DNA of 64,000 nt from Gilliamella sp. Lep-s35 (GTDB taxonomy: Bacteria; Pseudomonadota; Gammaproteobacteria; Enterobacterales; Orbaceae). Under the pieces are notes generated by a model. That model saw only the letters and a list, made by a program, of their open reading frames with translations. It did not search any database and was not told the DNA's origin. The stretch spans positions 33,629 to 97,628 of the forward strand of contig NZ_WTEX01000008.1 in NCBI RefSeq assembly GCF_009795845.1, written 5' to 3'. Below, one piece after another: positions 18,818 to 27,647 of this stretch (positions are counted from its first letter, which is position 1; each line of letters starts with the position of its first letter). The translations under genes were made by a program, and so were the position numbers.

Positions 18818-19542
18818 TGGTTTTCCCCTTCTCGCATAAATAAATAGCCCTTGCCTCGAACGGTTTTGATTCGTGACGGATTATCGGGATCATCAAGTAA
18901 TTTTCGGCGAAGTCTTGAGACTCGAGCATCAATGGAACGATCACTGCCATCAAAATCAATACCGCGAACTTGTGAAAATATATCATCTCGAGACAAAATA
19001 CTTCCTGCATTACTGGCTAATAGCCAAAGCAGATCAAACTCGGCGGTGGTTAAATCAATCTCGTGTTCTTGCAATAGGACTTTGCGATTTTCGCCATCGA
19101 TAGCTAATTGTTCGAAAATTAATGTTTTATTATTCTGAGGTATAACAAGTTCTTTTGTGTTTTCTTTGTCGGTTTCTATCTGTTTTCGACGTAATAGTGC
19201 TCGAATTCGGGCAAGCAGTAGTCTTGGTTCAACAGGCTTTGCCAAGTAGTCATCAGCGCCTAATTCAAGTCCTACGATTTCATCAATATTATCTTCGCTA
19301 GCCGTCATAATTAGGATATAGTTAGTAAACCATGAGCGAATATCTCGGCAGATGTCAAAACCCGATTTTTCAGGTAGCATGACATCTAATATGACTAAAT
19401 CAGGATTTAGTTGTTGGATCTTTTCTTCAGCGCCAGCACCGCTATTATGCCACTCCACAAAATAGCCTTGTCGAATAAGATAAACTTGAATTAAGTTGGC
19501 TAACCGTTGATCATCCTCGATGATTAATATACGTTCACTCAT
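18814..19542 (-). CDS. OmpR/RstA-family response regulator
   Basis: The 242-aa protein has a receiver domain (IIEDD acidic pair, phospho-acceptor Asp53 in VILDVMLP, Lys in YLAKPVEPR) and a winged-helix DNA-binding domain. The motif RGIDFDGSDRSIDARVSRLR, followed by KTVRGKGYLF, is typical of RstA/OmpR-type regulators. It is the first gene of a two-gene operon with the kinase and overlaps it by four bases. About 160 bases separate its start from the divergently transcribed HAD gene, so the two may share a control region. Confidence 0.93.
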   Translation of the reverse strand: MSERILIIEDDQRLANLIQVYLIRQGYFVEWHNSGAGAEEKIQQLNPDLVILDVMLPEKSGFDICRDIRSWFTNYILIMTASEDNIDEIVGLELGADDYLAKPVEPRLLLARIRALLRRKQIETDKENTKELVIPQNNKTLIFEQLAIDGENRKVLLQEHEIDLTTAEFDLLWLLASNAGSILSRDDIFSQVRGIDFDGSDRSIDARVSRLRRKLLDDPDNPSRIKTVRGKGYLFMREGENH

Positions 19543-19701
19543 TATCTGCTTTTAGTTACCACTACTTGTACTGAAGATACTTCATTATACAGACAATTTA
19601 TTCTCCGTTACAAAATATATACAAAGAGCCTACAAAGTTTATTGCCACTCTATGAGAGAATTTGTGCCAATATCTATAATTAGACTATTTTTATATTAAA
19701 A

Positions 19702-20433
19702 ATGAACACTTTTTCGTCGATGACAAATACGGTCTTTCACCCATCTTATACACAGCATCACTCACCAATTGTTTTGTGTGATTTCGATGGCACAATTAGC
19801 GTAAAAGATGTGACTGACACGTTACTTAGCCACTTTGGTCAAGATGGTTGTGATGAGCTTGAAGAATTATGGGTTAATGGCAAAATTGGCTCTCAAGAGT
19901 GTATGAGCAAACAAATTGCTTTAATGGACGCCTGCTTAGAGGAGCTTAATTGCGTTTTATCACAAATTGAGATTGATCCTGCTTTTAAAGCTTTTATTAA
20001 TTACGCCGAACAAAATAGTATTCCCGTTCATGTGGTGAGTGATGGATTGGATTATGCCATTGAGTTTATTTTAAAGCGTCATGGTATTAAAAATTTACCT
20101 ATTTTTGCCAATAAACTGATGCATAATAATGCGCGTAGTTGGCGTCTTGAATTCCCTTACACAAATAAAAGCTGTATTAAGCAAAGTGGTAACTGCAAAT
20201 GTAACCATGTTAAAAAACAACAGCATTTTACGCAGATTCTTTATGTTGGCGATGGTACTTCAGACTATTGCGTATCACATAATGTTGATTTTGTTTTTGC
20301 CAAAGATAAGCTCGTTAATTATTGTGAAAAAAATAAAATAGTACACCGTAAAATCACTAGCTTTGCAGATGTAACTAACGCATTAAAACAGGCACAACAA
20401 AGGGTTATTCCTGTCATGATGGTAAAAGAATAA
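19702..20433 (+). CDS. MtnX-like HAD-IB phosphatase
   Basis: This 243-aa cytoplasmic haloacid-dehalogenase phosphatase has motif I CDFDGTIS with catalytic Asp27 and Asp29, motif II VVSDG, and the C-terminal acidic motif GDGTSD. Its closest familiar relatives are phosphoserine phosphatase and MtnX (methionine-salvage phosphatase). No other methionine salvage gene is present. It starts a plus-strand set with an esterase and two small transporters, facing an aminotransferase set. It probably dephosphorylates an intermediate of that pathway. Residues 1-20 precede the fold, so a later start (Met7) is possible. Confidence 0.8.
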   Translation: MNTFSSMTNTVFHPSYTQHHSPIVLCDFDGTISVKDVTDTLLSHFGQDGCDELEELWVNGKIGSQECMSKQIALMDACLEELNCVLSQIEIDPAFKAFINYAEQNSIPVHVVSDGLDYAIEFILKRHGIKNLPIFANKLMHNNARSWRLEFPYTNKSCIKQSGNCKCNHVKKQQHFTQILYVGDGTSDYCVSHNVDFVFAKDKLVNYCEKNKIVHRKITSFADVTNALKQAQQRVIPVMMVKE

Positions 20434-20442
20434 GGAATTTTA

Positions 20443-21276
20443 ATGAGTAAAATTGAAGATTTATCTTACTTTCTACCTGGTAATAAAAACGGCGTGTTAT
20501 TGATTCATGGTTTAACTGGCACTCCGAATGAAATGCGAATTTTAGCTAATGGTTTAAATAAAGCAGGGTTTACCGTTTATGCCATTCAATTAGCTGGGCA
20601 TTGTGGTACTGAAGAAGATCTGTGTAAAACAACATGGCAAGATTGGTATAAAAGCGTGCAAGATGGGGCTGATTATTTAGCACAGCATGTAGAGAATATG
20701 TTTGTAGCAGGTTTATCAATGGGGGCATTATTGGCACTAAAATTGGCCGCAGACAGACCTGAACAAATTAAAGGTGTTGGCGTGTTAGCACCGACATTTT
20801 GTTATGATGGTTGGAGTATGCCGTTTTGGGCAAAAAAACTGTTTTTCTTACTGGTTTATTTTAAGAAATTGGGTATTTTCCAAAAGAAAGTGTTTATTGA
20901 AAAACCACCTTACGGGCTTAAAGACGAGCGTATTCGAGCTGTGGTTTCTGAAAGTATGTTAAGTGGCGATGCGGCATCAGCAGGGCTTGCTGGTAACCCG
21001 TTTCCTGCACTTGCCGAAATGCAATTACTGGCAAAAGCCATGCGTCAGCAATTACCTAAAGTGACATCACCCTGTTTAATTATGCATTCAGGTAATGATG
21101 ATATTGCTAATATAGAAACCAATGCCAAATTAGTTGAAAAATCGGTATCAGGTCCAACAAAATTAGTGGTATTAAATGATAGTTATCATTTAATTACAAT
21201 TGATAGCCAACGCCGTGAAGTAATCAAAGAGTGCGCGTCGTTTTTTGATAATATTGCTGAAGGAATCAAAGCATAA
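20443..21276 (+). CDS. Alpha/beta hydrolase, carboxylesterase-like
   Basis: The 277-aa serine hydrolase has the oxyanion region HGLTGTP (22-28), nucleophile Ser92 in GLSMG, a likely acid in SGNDDI and His in DSYHLITID. The layout resembles Est30-type carboxylesterases and monoacylglycerol lipases. No signal peptide is seen, so it is cytoplasmic. It begins nine bases after the phosphatase stop behind AAGGA. Its stop overlaps the start of the next gene (TAATG), so the set is tightly coupled. It may hydrolyse an ester or thioester intermediate of the local pathway. Confidence 0.85.
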   Translation: MSKIEDLSYFLPGNKNGVLLIHGLTGTPNEMRILANGLNKAGFTVYAIQLAGHCGTEEDLCKTTWQDWYKSVQDGADYLAQHVENMFVAGLSMGALLALKLAADRPEQIKGVGVLAPTFCYDGWSMPFWAKKLFFLLVYFKKLGIFQKKVFIEKPPYGLKDERIRAVVSESMLSGDAASAGLAGNPFPALAEMQLLAKAMRQQLPKVTSPCLIMHSGNDDIANIETNAKLVEKSVSGPTKLVVLNDSYHLITIDSQRREVIKECASFFDNIAEGIKA

Positions 21277-21632
21277 TGTCGCCATTAGTTATCATTCTTT
21301 GGGTTAGTAATATCTGTTTTGATACATTAGGGCAAGTTGCTTTTAAATTCGCCGCCACTGCTCCCAATAACCGCGATGGTTGGTACTATTGGTTAGATCT
21401 AGCTAAAAATAAGTGGATTTGGGTTGGCATTATCGCTTATGTAGCTGAATTTTTATTATGGTTGGCTTTTTTAACATTAGTACCGCTTTCGCAAGGCGTA
21501 TTACTTGCTTCATTTAATATCATTACTATCATGCTAGTAGGTCGAGTTATTTTTAAGGAATTGCTAACCATTTATCGCTTAATTGGCATGCTATTAATCA
21601 CAGCAGGCGTTATTTTTGTAGGAATGTCTTAA
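21276..21632 (+). CDS. Small EamA/SMR-type membrane protein, first half-transporter
   Basis: This 118-aa protein has four predicted helices and the C-terminal pattern LTIYRLIGMLLITAGVIFVG typical of EamA/SMR-fold transporters. It lies one base from the next gene, which encodes a second protein of the same fold. Such pairs, for example ArnE/ArnF that flip aminoarabinose-lipid in enterics, work as heterodimers. It probably exports or flips the product of the neighbouring enzymes. The substrate is unknown. It is shorter than a full 10-helix EamA protein. Confidence 0.82.
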   Translation: MSPLVIILWVSNICFDTLGQVAFKFAATAPNNRDGWYYWLDLAKNKWIWVGIIAYVAEFLLWLAFLTLVPLSQGVLLASFNIITIMLVGRVIFKELLTIYRLIGMLLITAGVIFVGMS

Positions 21633-21633
21633 T

Positions 21634-22035
21634 ATGGCCAGATTTTATATCATTGGATTTACCGTATTGTTGTTTTTTGACACTATTGCACAGTGTAGTT
21701 TTAAATTAACTGCAATACATGCAGAACCATTAGCTATGAGCGTTGATTGGTTAGTTCGTGTATTTACTAATCCATGGATTTATATCTCAATAGCTGGGTA
21801 TATTTTAACTTTTTTTACTTGGATGACGTTACTAAAAAAAGCCCCTGTAGGCCCTGCTTTTGCAGCATCTCACTTTGAGGTTGTAACAGTTATGGTTGTT
21901 TCAATCTGGCTATTTCACGAACCAATTACATTATTCAAGTTAATTGGCACAATACTAATTGTTTCTGGCATTCTTTTTTTAGCGTTAGCAGAAAGTAAAT
22001 TATCTAAACAAGAGTCAAACAATCTTCAACGTTAA
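21634..22035 (+). CDS. Small EamA/SMR-type membrane protein, second half-transporter
   Basis: This 133-aa, four-helix protein is paralogous to the preceding gene. Shared features are the N-terminal FDTIAQCSFKLTA / FDTLGQVAFKFAA pattern and the C-terminal ITLFKLIGTILIVSGILFL. It likely forms an obligate heterodimer with its neighbour. It is the last gene of the plus-strand set. A hairpin and a dispersed repeat fill the 74 bases before the convergent arginase-like gene. Confidence 0.82.
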   Translation: MARFYIIGFTVLLFFDTIAQCSFKLTAIHAEPLAMSVDWLVRVFTNPWIYISIAGYILTFFTWMTLLKKAPVGPAFAASHFEVVTVMVVSIWLFHEPITLFKLIGTILIVSGILFLALAESKLSKQESNNLQR

Positions 22036-22050
22036 GTTCTGATATAGCAA

Positions 22051-22089
22051 GGAAAGTAAGTGATTTCTATACTTAAACACGTACTTTCC
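22051..22089. terminator. Hairpin between convergent gene sets
   Basis: GGAAAGTA (22051-22058) pairs with TACTTTCC (22082-22089). The right arm lies inside the dispersed repeat at 22068-22105. T-rich sequence follows on the plus strand (AAACTTTTTT). It probably ends transcription from both sides. Confidence 0.55.
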
Positions 22090-22105
22090 TGAAACTTTTT
22101 TACAA
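22068..22105. repeat. Dispersed repeat, TATACTTAAACACGTACTT type
   Basis: The 38-base stretch differs from the element at 53572-53610 only by one inserted base and one substitution. It directly follows the arginase-like stop codon. In the minus-strand sense it reads GTTTCAGGAAAGTACGTG, sharing the TCAGGAAAG core with copies A to C. Confidence 0.75.
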
Positions 22106-22109
22106 AAAT

Positions 22110-22982
22110 TTATACTGCTAATGCCTTTAATAACGTCAAATTAAGCTGATGTTGCTCTTGTTGCCAATTAACAAGGTTATTTGGTGATATGGTAGGTTGT
22201 TTATCAAGCGAACTAAGCAAACGCTTAAACCAATTTGCTGGCTGCCATATTGATAGTTCCCCCGTAATATCGCTACCGACAATTCTAGATTTAATTGAAG
22301 AAATAGTATCAAGTAGGTGGTAAGTTTGTAATCTACCTTGATCCCAGTTGGTGTGAATAACCTCTTCACTCAATACATCTTTATCAATCGAGACATAAAC
22401 AGGCTGTGCGCTATGATATTGTTCCGATAGAAAGTTAGCAATAAGATCATCTGGTGTCGCAAAATGCCGAAAAGCATGGCCTAAACCTATTTTTTTGGCC
22501 CATGTGACATTGACATCTAAGCTCCAATAGGTCAACTTTTTATGAAACAGTGGCGCCCATCGATTTTCCCAAAAATGAGCAAGCCCAATATCATGAGAGG
22601 TAATACCAAGCACATGCACATGGCTCACAAAAGGCAAACTTGCCACATAACTTACCCATGATCCACAATGGATACCGAACAAATAACGCATATTGTCAGG
22701 ATGATTATCAAAAATCACAACTTGAATCGGGTTATCAGCAGAATATTGCTTTGCTAAACGTTCAATAAGCAATAATGAAATATGATGAAAATCACCACTA
22801 CCCATTAGTACTGTACCATAATTTTCTGGTAAAAATTGCTGTAACACATTGTTAAATTGGTTAAACGTCTTTTTAGTACAGCCAAAACGAATTGTATCTT
22901 GCCACTGGGTAACATCAATTGTGTTAGCATAATCAATTTTACCAACACTTTGATCAAAGTTGAGAATAATAGGGCATGTCAT
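22110..22982 (-). CDS. Arginase/ureohydrolase-fold protein
   Basis: The 290-aa protein keeps the di-manganese site pattern of the arginase/agmatinase superfamily: GSGDFHH, FDNHPDN (the usual DAHxD), SIDKDVL (DxD) and a late GSDITGE. Similarity to true arginases is otherwise weak, so the substrate may be another amidine, amide or acylated amine. The ATG overlaps the stop of the upstream FemAB-like gene (ATGA), giving translational coupling. It is the last gene of a minus-strand set with an aminotransferase, which suggests a role in forming or releasing an amine-containing product. Confidence 0.75.
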   Translation of the reverse strand: MTCPIILNFDQSVGKIDYANTIDVTQWQDTIRFGCTKKTFNQFNNVLQQFLPENYGTVLMGSGDFHHISLLLIERLAKQYSADNPIQVVIFDNHPDNMRYLFGIHCGSWVSYVASLPFVSHVHVLGITSHDIGLAHFWENRWAPLFHKKLTYWSLDVNVTWAKKIGLGHAFRHFATPDDLIANFLSEQYHSAQPVYVSIDKDVLSEEVIHTNWDQGRLQTYHLLDTISSIKSRIVGSDITGELSIWQPANWFKRLLSSLDKQPTISPNNLVNWQQEQHQLNLTLLKALAV

Positions 22983-24028
22983 GCTACTTTCTCCTTGTCA
23001 CTTTCAAAATGACTAATCAATCTTCTTAATACAGCTCTTAATAATGGATTGCGAATATAAACTAAATGTTTTGTAAAGGTAAATTTTGCACCTAACGAAG
23101 CTTTTACTTCGGGATCAGTCCAACCTGCAATATAGTGACTAAAACCTTGCTGTAAAGCATATTCAAGATTAACAAACCAACTTACAAAATAGAGATTAAG
23201 CGCTCTTGCCTGTGGATAAACCATACCAATATATTTATCAACTAACATATTATTAACCACAAAACAAATATTATACCCAACCAATTTATCATCATGATAA
23301 TAAGTTACAATATGCGCATTTTGGGGTTTGTTTTGTAATAGCTGAGTAAAAAAAGATTTAGTCAATAAATCAAAATGTATTTCGCTTTGCTCATAAACAT
23401 TAAGATAAAGTTGATAATACTCATCTAAAACTGCTTGGTCATAGAAACACTCATCACCACTATGCAAAATATGAATGGCTAGTTTATTGCGTGATTTTAG
23501 TTTTCGTCTAAAATTTTTACGTCGACTATACGAAAAACGGGAAAAGACTTCATTTATATCACTAAAATCAATCGGTACCCAAGCCAGTGCTTGCCCTTCA
23601 ACTTCAATAAAACCTTGTGCTTTTAGTGATGAAATAAAGCGCAATGAATAGTCGTTGTCTTTTTCACTCAATAAAGGCGATGAAACAGGAATATCTTTAA
23701 CAATCAAAAAAGGATATCGTTTAGCGTAAGCCGTTTTTATGTTTTCAGCCAATTGATTTTCATCAACTTTATCGTTTAATAACGCATATTCAGAAACTGT
23801 TGCTCCAACAAAGCAGGTATTGGGTTTTAAGTAGCGTTGCCATTTATGATAAAAAGGAAGCTTTTGAATTTTATGTCTGAAATCATCATCGGCAGTAGTC
23901 AAAAGATCAAACTTTGCTGAAAAAACAGGCACACCATCTTCACTAAGCCATGCTGAAAAGTCTTGTGGCGGATGATCTAGAAAATTGTCTATTAATTCAT
24001 TGGGTTCTAACTGGTTGATGTATTTCAT
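22979..24028 (-). CDS. FemAB/GNAT-like acyltransferase (peptidogalycan biosynthesis-type)
   Basis: The roughly 349-aa protein has a C-terminal GNAT/FemAB-type region. Visible pieces are SYSRRKNFRRKLK (basic), VGYNICFVVNNMLVDKYIGM, YFVSWFVNLEYALQQGFSHYIAG and a conserved-looking ASLGAKFT. This pattern resembles the GNAT group annotated as peptidogalycan biosynthesis/recognition proteins. It has no signal peptide or membrane segment. I place the start at Met 24028. An in-frame GTG at 24058 lies too close to the aminotransferase hairpin, and neither start has a strong ribosome site. Probably transfers an acyl or aminoacyl group in the local pathway. The function is inferred from context. Confidence 0.68.
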   Translation of the reverse strand: MKYINQLEPNELIDNFLDHPPQDFSAWLSEDGVPVFSAKFDLLTTADDDFRHKIQKLPFYHKWQRYLKPNTCFVGATVSEYALLNDKVDENQLAENIKTAYAKRYPFLIVKDIPVSSPLLSEKDNDYSLRFISSLKAQGFIEVEGQALAWVPIDFSDINEVFSRFSYSRRKNFRRKLKSRNKLAIHILHSGDECFYDQAVLDEYYQLYLNVYEQSEIHFDLLTKSFFTQLLQNKPQNAHIVTYYHDDKLVGYNICFVVNNMLVDKYIGMVYPQARALNLYFVSWFVNLEYALQQGFSHYIAGWTDPEVKASLGAKFTFTKHLVYIRNPLLRAVLRRLISHFESDKEKVA

Positions 24029-24063
24029 AACGTTCAAATAAATGATTGGCTGTAGCACGCAAG

Positions 24064-24085
24064 CCCGCCAATAAATATTGGCGGG
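24064..24085 (-). terminator. Hairpin after the aminotransferase gene
   Basis: CCCGCCAAT / ATTGGCGGG pairs perfectly over 9 bp around AAAT. It lies 17 bases past the aminotransferase stop and just before the FemAB-like gene. No T-run follows, so it may reduce rather than block read-through or define an mRNA 3' end. Confidence 0.55.
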
Positions 24086-24101
24086 AATTTAAGATGAATG
24101 A

Positions 24102-25511
24102 TTAAAGTTCTTTTTTAGCTCGTGTAATTAATTGATCAAGAAGCTCAATACCTTGATCAATCTCTTGACGAGAAATATGTAATGATGGCGCAAAAGTAAT
24201 CACATTTTTATAGTAACCACCAATATCAAGTACTAAGCCCATTTTGGTACCTTTCCAATCAAGATCACCTGACATACCAATATCAACCATTTTGTCAACA
24301 AGTGCTTTATTGGCTGTAAAGCCATCTTCTGTACAAATTTCTGCACGAAGAGCTAAACCTAAACCATCAACTTCGCCAATCTCTTTGTGTTTCTTCTCTA
24401 GTGTTTTTAAGCCTTCAAGGAAGTAAGCTCCACTATCCATAACCATTTTTTCGTAATCAGTTTCAGAAGTCATTTTTAATACTTCAAGACCAACTGCCGT
24501 ACCTAGTGGGTTTGATGCAAATGTTGAATGTGTTGAGCCAACAGGGAACACTTCAGGATTAATTAATTCTTCGCGCGCCCATAAACCACCAAGTGGGTTA
24601 AGACCATTAGTTAATGCTTTAGCGAAAACCACAACATCAGGCTTAACATCAAAATGTTCAATTGACCAAAGTTTACCTGTACGATAAAAGCCCATTTGGA
24701 TTTCATCAACGACTAATAAAATACCATACTGATCTAAAACTTTTTTAAGACCTTTAAAGTAATTACGAGGAGGAACAATATAACCACCCGTTGCTTGTAA
24801 AGGTTCAGCATAAAATGCCGCGTATTCGGCTTGCCCTACTTTTGGATCCCAAACTCCGTGGTATTCGGTTTCAAATAGGCGTGCAAACTCAGCAACTAAA
24901 TGTTCGCCATATTCTTCAGCAGTCATACCTTTAGGACGACGGAAAGGATATGGGAATGGAACAAACATCGCTCGATCACCAAAATGACCATAACGACGAC
25001 GGTAACGATAACTTGATGTGATTGATGAGGCGCCAAGTGTACGGCCGTGGTATCCACCTTGGAAAGCAAACATTAGTGATTTACCACCTGTTGCATTACG
25101 CACTACTTTTAACGAGTCTTCAATACACTGTGAACCACCTACATTGAAATGTACCCGCCCTTCATAACCAAATCGCTTTTCCATACCTTGGGCAATGGTT
25201 TTGGCTAATTCAATTTTTGTAGGATGTAAATATTGGCTAGCGCATTGTGGTAAGGTATCAATTTGCTTTTTAAGAACATTGTTTAAGCGTTCATTGGCAT
25301 AACCAAAGTTACATGCTGAGTACCACATTTGTAGATCAAGGAAAGCTTTACCTTCTTTGTCATACATGTAGCTACCTTCACAACCGTCAAAGATTTTTGG
25401 TGGCTCAACATAATGTACGGTATCACCAAAAGAGCAATATTTCGCTTCATCAGCTAACAATGTAGCATCATCAGGACGACTGTTAGTCATTTCTAAAGTT
25501 GGTTTACTCAT
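24102..25511 (-). CDS. Class III PLP-dependent aminotransferase
   Basis: This 469-aa enzyme is of the ornithine/GABA aminotransferase class. It shows NVGGSQCIEDSLKVVRNATG (cofactor phosphate region), GGYHGRTLGASS, the Asp of VVDEIQMGFYRTG, which binds the pyridine nitrogen, and the Schiff-base lysine in FAKALTNGLNPLGG. STFASNPLG is also typical. The family transfers an amino group from an omega- or alpha-amino donor to a keto or aldehyde acceptor. It heads the minus-strand set with FemAB-like and arginase-like genes and opposes the phosphatase-esterase-transporter set. The specific substrate is unknown. Confidence 0.88.
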   Translation of the reverse strand: MSKPTLEMTNSRPDDATLLADEAKYCSFGDTVHYVEPPKIFDGCEGSYMYDKEGKAFLDLQMWYSACNFGYANERLNNVLKKQIDTLPQCASQYLHPTKIELAKTIAQGMEKRFGYEGRVHFNVGGSQCIEDSLKVVRNATGGKSLMFAFQGGYHGRTLGASSITSSYRYRRRYGHFGDRAMFVPFPYPFRRPKGMTAEEYGEHLVAEFARLFETEYHGVWDPKVGQAEYAAFYAEPLQATGGYIVPPRNYFKGLKKVLDQYGILLVVDEIQMGFYRTGKLWSIEHFDVKPDVVVFAKALTNGLNPLGGLWAREELINPEVFPVGSTHSTFASNPLGTAVGLEVLKMTSETDYEKMVMDSGAYFLEGLKTLEKKHKEIGEVDGLGLALRAEICTEDGFTANKALVDKMVDIGMSGDLDWKGTKMGLVLDIGGYYKNVITFAPSLHISRQEIDQGIELLDQLITRAKKEL

Positions 25512-25679
25512 AATTTATCTCACTAATCAATATTCAAATACAATAAAATGTGGCATTATTATTCAAGAAATTTGCTTGTTACAATGTACAGTTAATGTAT
25601 AGATTGTGTGACGATTAGCTAAACAATTAAATCTTATTAATTTGTAATAAACATTCACTTTTTATATAAGCATAAAAAA

Positions 25680-26429
25680 ATGAAAAAAACACTTTGTGGA
25701 CTTTCTATTTTATCTATAATCACTTTAGGAACTGCACAGTTTGCATTAGCTGAGCCAACTTCCCTTGGTTTAGGCATGGGTTGGGCAAATTCACCTTATA
25801 AAAATTATAATGATAATTATTACCCTATTCCTCATATCGATTATGACAATGGGCTATTTTTTATTGATGATTTATCTGCTGGCGTTTATGCTTATAATAC
25901 TGATAATCAAAGTGTCTCAATAGGTGCTCGCTACTTATCTAATGAATTTAAACCACACAATTCAGATAATCACCAATTAAGGCAACTTAATAGCCGTCAC
26001 TCAACATTACTGGCAGAAATAGAATATTCTATTGTGACCAATTGGGGAGTGGTTTCTAGTAGTATCGGCGCTGATGTATTAAACGAAAGTAATAGTGTTT
26101 TAGCTAATGCCGATTATACTGTCCCTTATATGCAGGGTAATTTAATTATAGCGCCGTCTATTGGTATAAATTGGGCTAATAGTAAACATAATAATTATTA
26201 TTATGGTATTTCGCATAAAGAATCGTCTCGTTCAAAATTGCGATACTTTAATGCAGACAGTTCATTAACACCTTATGCCGAAATAGCTGCACAATATTCA
26301 TTAACCAAAAATATAGCGACTTTTGGCGGTATTCATATCGACAAATTAACTGGCGATGCGGCAAGTAGTCCTATGGTTGACAATAGTGCTATCACTTCGG
26401 TTTATATGGGGTTATCTTATAACTTTTAA
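25680..26429 (+). CDS. MipA/OmpV-family outer-membrane protein
   Basis: The 249-aa protein has a signal peptide cleaved after ALA (about residue 24), then a predicted beta-barrel with alternating aromatic and polar segments ending in YMGLSYNF, where the terminal Phe is the usual barrel-assembly signal. GLGMGWANSPYKNY and the DNGLFFIDD region fit the MipA/OmpV family (scaffold for murein hydrolases, or adhesin-like). It has its own promoter region in the 168-base gap, divergent from the aminotransferase. Confidence 0.8.
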   Translation: MKKTLCGLSILSIITLGTAQFALAEPTSLGLGMGWANSPYKNYNDNYYPIPHIDYDNGLFFIDDLSAGVYAYNTDNQSVSIGARYLSNEFKPHNSDNHQLRQLNSRHSTLLAEIEYSIVTNWGVVSSSIGADVLNESNSVLANADYTVPYMQGNLIIAPSIGINWANSKHNNYYYGISHKESSRSKLRYFNADSSLTPYAEIAAQYSLTKNIATFGGIHIDKLTGDAASSPMVDNSAITSVYMGLSYNF

Positions 26430-26545
26430 TTAATATTGATTGAAACTCAATATCAAAATCATAATAGCAATACTTACGATAATCAGTAATTGCTGTTTAA
26501 ATGAAATAAAATCTTTATTACAAAAAATTCAGGAAATAGAAAAGT

Positions 26546-27454
26546 ATGCTCTGGTTTAAAAATGCCATCATTTATCAACTCAATAACGACACGTTACTTA
26601 ATAAAGATGCGATTGAAAACGCACTAAAATCACACCCTTTTACACCTTGTGGAAATTTAGATACCACAAAAATGGGCTGGGTTTCGCCTTATCATGATAA
26701 TAATCAAGAGGATTTTATTGTTGATATGCAAGGGCATTTATTATTACGCATCAAAAAAGAGACAAAAATATTGCCCTCTCCAGTAATCAAACAAGCTTTA
26801 TTAGAAAAAATTGATAAACAAGAACAAGCGCTAAGTAGGAAGTTAACCAAAAACGAAAAAGCCACTTTAAAAGATGAGGTCATGATTGACTTAATGCCAA
26901 GAGCTTTTAGTAAATATAATCACTATTGGTTATGGTTAGATACGCATAATAAACGCATTATTGTTGACTGTAGTAGCTTTAAACAAGCCGAAGATATCTT
27001 AGCTATTTTGCGTAAAGAGCTTGGCTCGCTTGCATTAACGCCGTTATCTATTGATAAACCACTTGAACAAATCATGACCACATGGACAAGGGAAAACCTA
27101 AATTTCCCACCATTTTTATTGGGCGATCAGGCCGAGCTTAAAGATCCGCTTGAAGGTAATGGAATTATCAGTTGCAAAAATCAAGAAATCACCAGTGATG
27201 AAATGCGTGTTCATTTCGATTCTGGTAAATGGCTCACTAAAATTAAAATTATCGATGAAAGAGGCGTCAGCTTTATTGTTAATAGTGATTTAACTTTTAA
27301 ACGAATTAAATTTGATTCGGTTATTTTAGATGAAAATGAAGATATCGGTTCAGATGAGTTTAATAAAAGACTTGAAGCTGACTTCTTTATTATGGCTAAT
27401 TCATTAGCCAATACCATTAATGACTTTTATATGACTATTAACAAAATCATTTGA
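26546..27454 (+). CDS. rdgC: Recombination-associated protein RdgC
   Basis: This 302-aa nucleoid-associated protein is a ring-shaped dimer that binds double-stranded DNA and restrains RecA-dependent recombination. The family start MLWFKNAIIYQL, then FTPCG, TKMGWVSP, KILPSPVIKQAL and PRAFSKYNHYWLW, aligns well with E. coli RdgC (303 aa). The late segment NEDIGSDEFNKRLEADF is also conserved. It is a stand-alone gene preceded by CAGGAAATAG. Confidence 0.96.
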   Translation: MLWFKNAIIYQLNNDTLLNKDAIENALKSHPFTPCGNLDTTKMGWVSPYHDNNQEDFIVDMQGHLLLRIKKETKILPSPVIKQALLEKIDKQEQALSRKLTKNEKATLKDEVMIDLMPRAFSKYNHYWLWLDTHNKRIIVDCSSFKQAEDILAILRKELGSLALTPLSIDKPLEQIMTTWTRENLNFPPFLLGDQAELKDPLEGNGIISCKNQEITSDEMRVHFDSGKWLTKIKIIDERGVSFIVNSDLTFKRIKFDSVILDENEDIGSDEFNKRLEADFFIMANSLANTINDFYMTINKII

Positions 27455-27647
27455 TAAAATTATTTAAATATTTTTTATTAGATAGCAATAACTATAGATT
27501 TGCCTATTATCTATGCTATACTACGCAACAGATTATGGGTAACATAATTATATAACAATAAATAATTGTTCTTTTTATTTAAAGTAAATTTTAAACAATA
27601 AAGAAATTAAACATCGTCTATAACAACATTTAAGTTGAGGCAATAAA

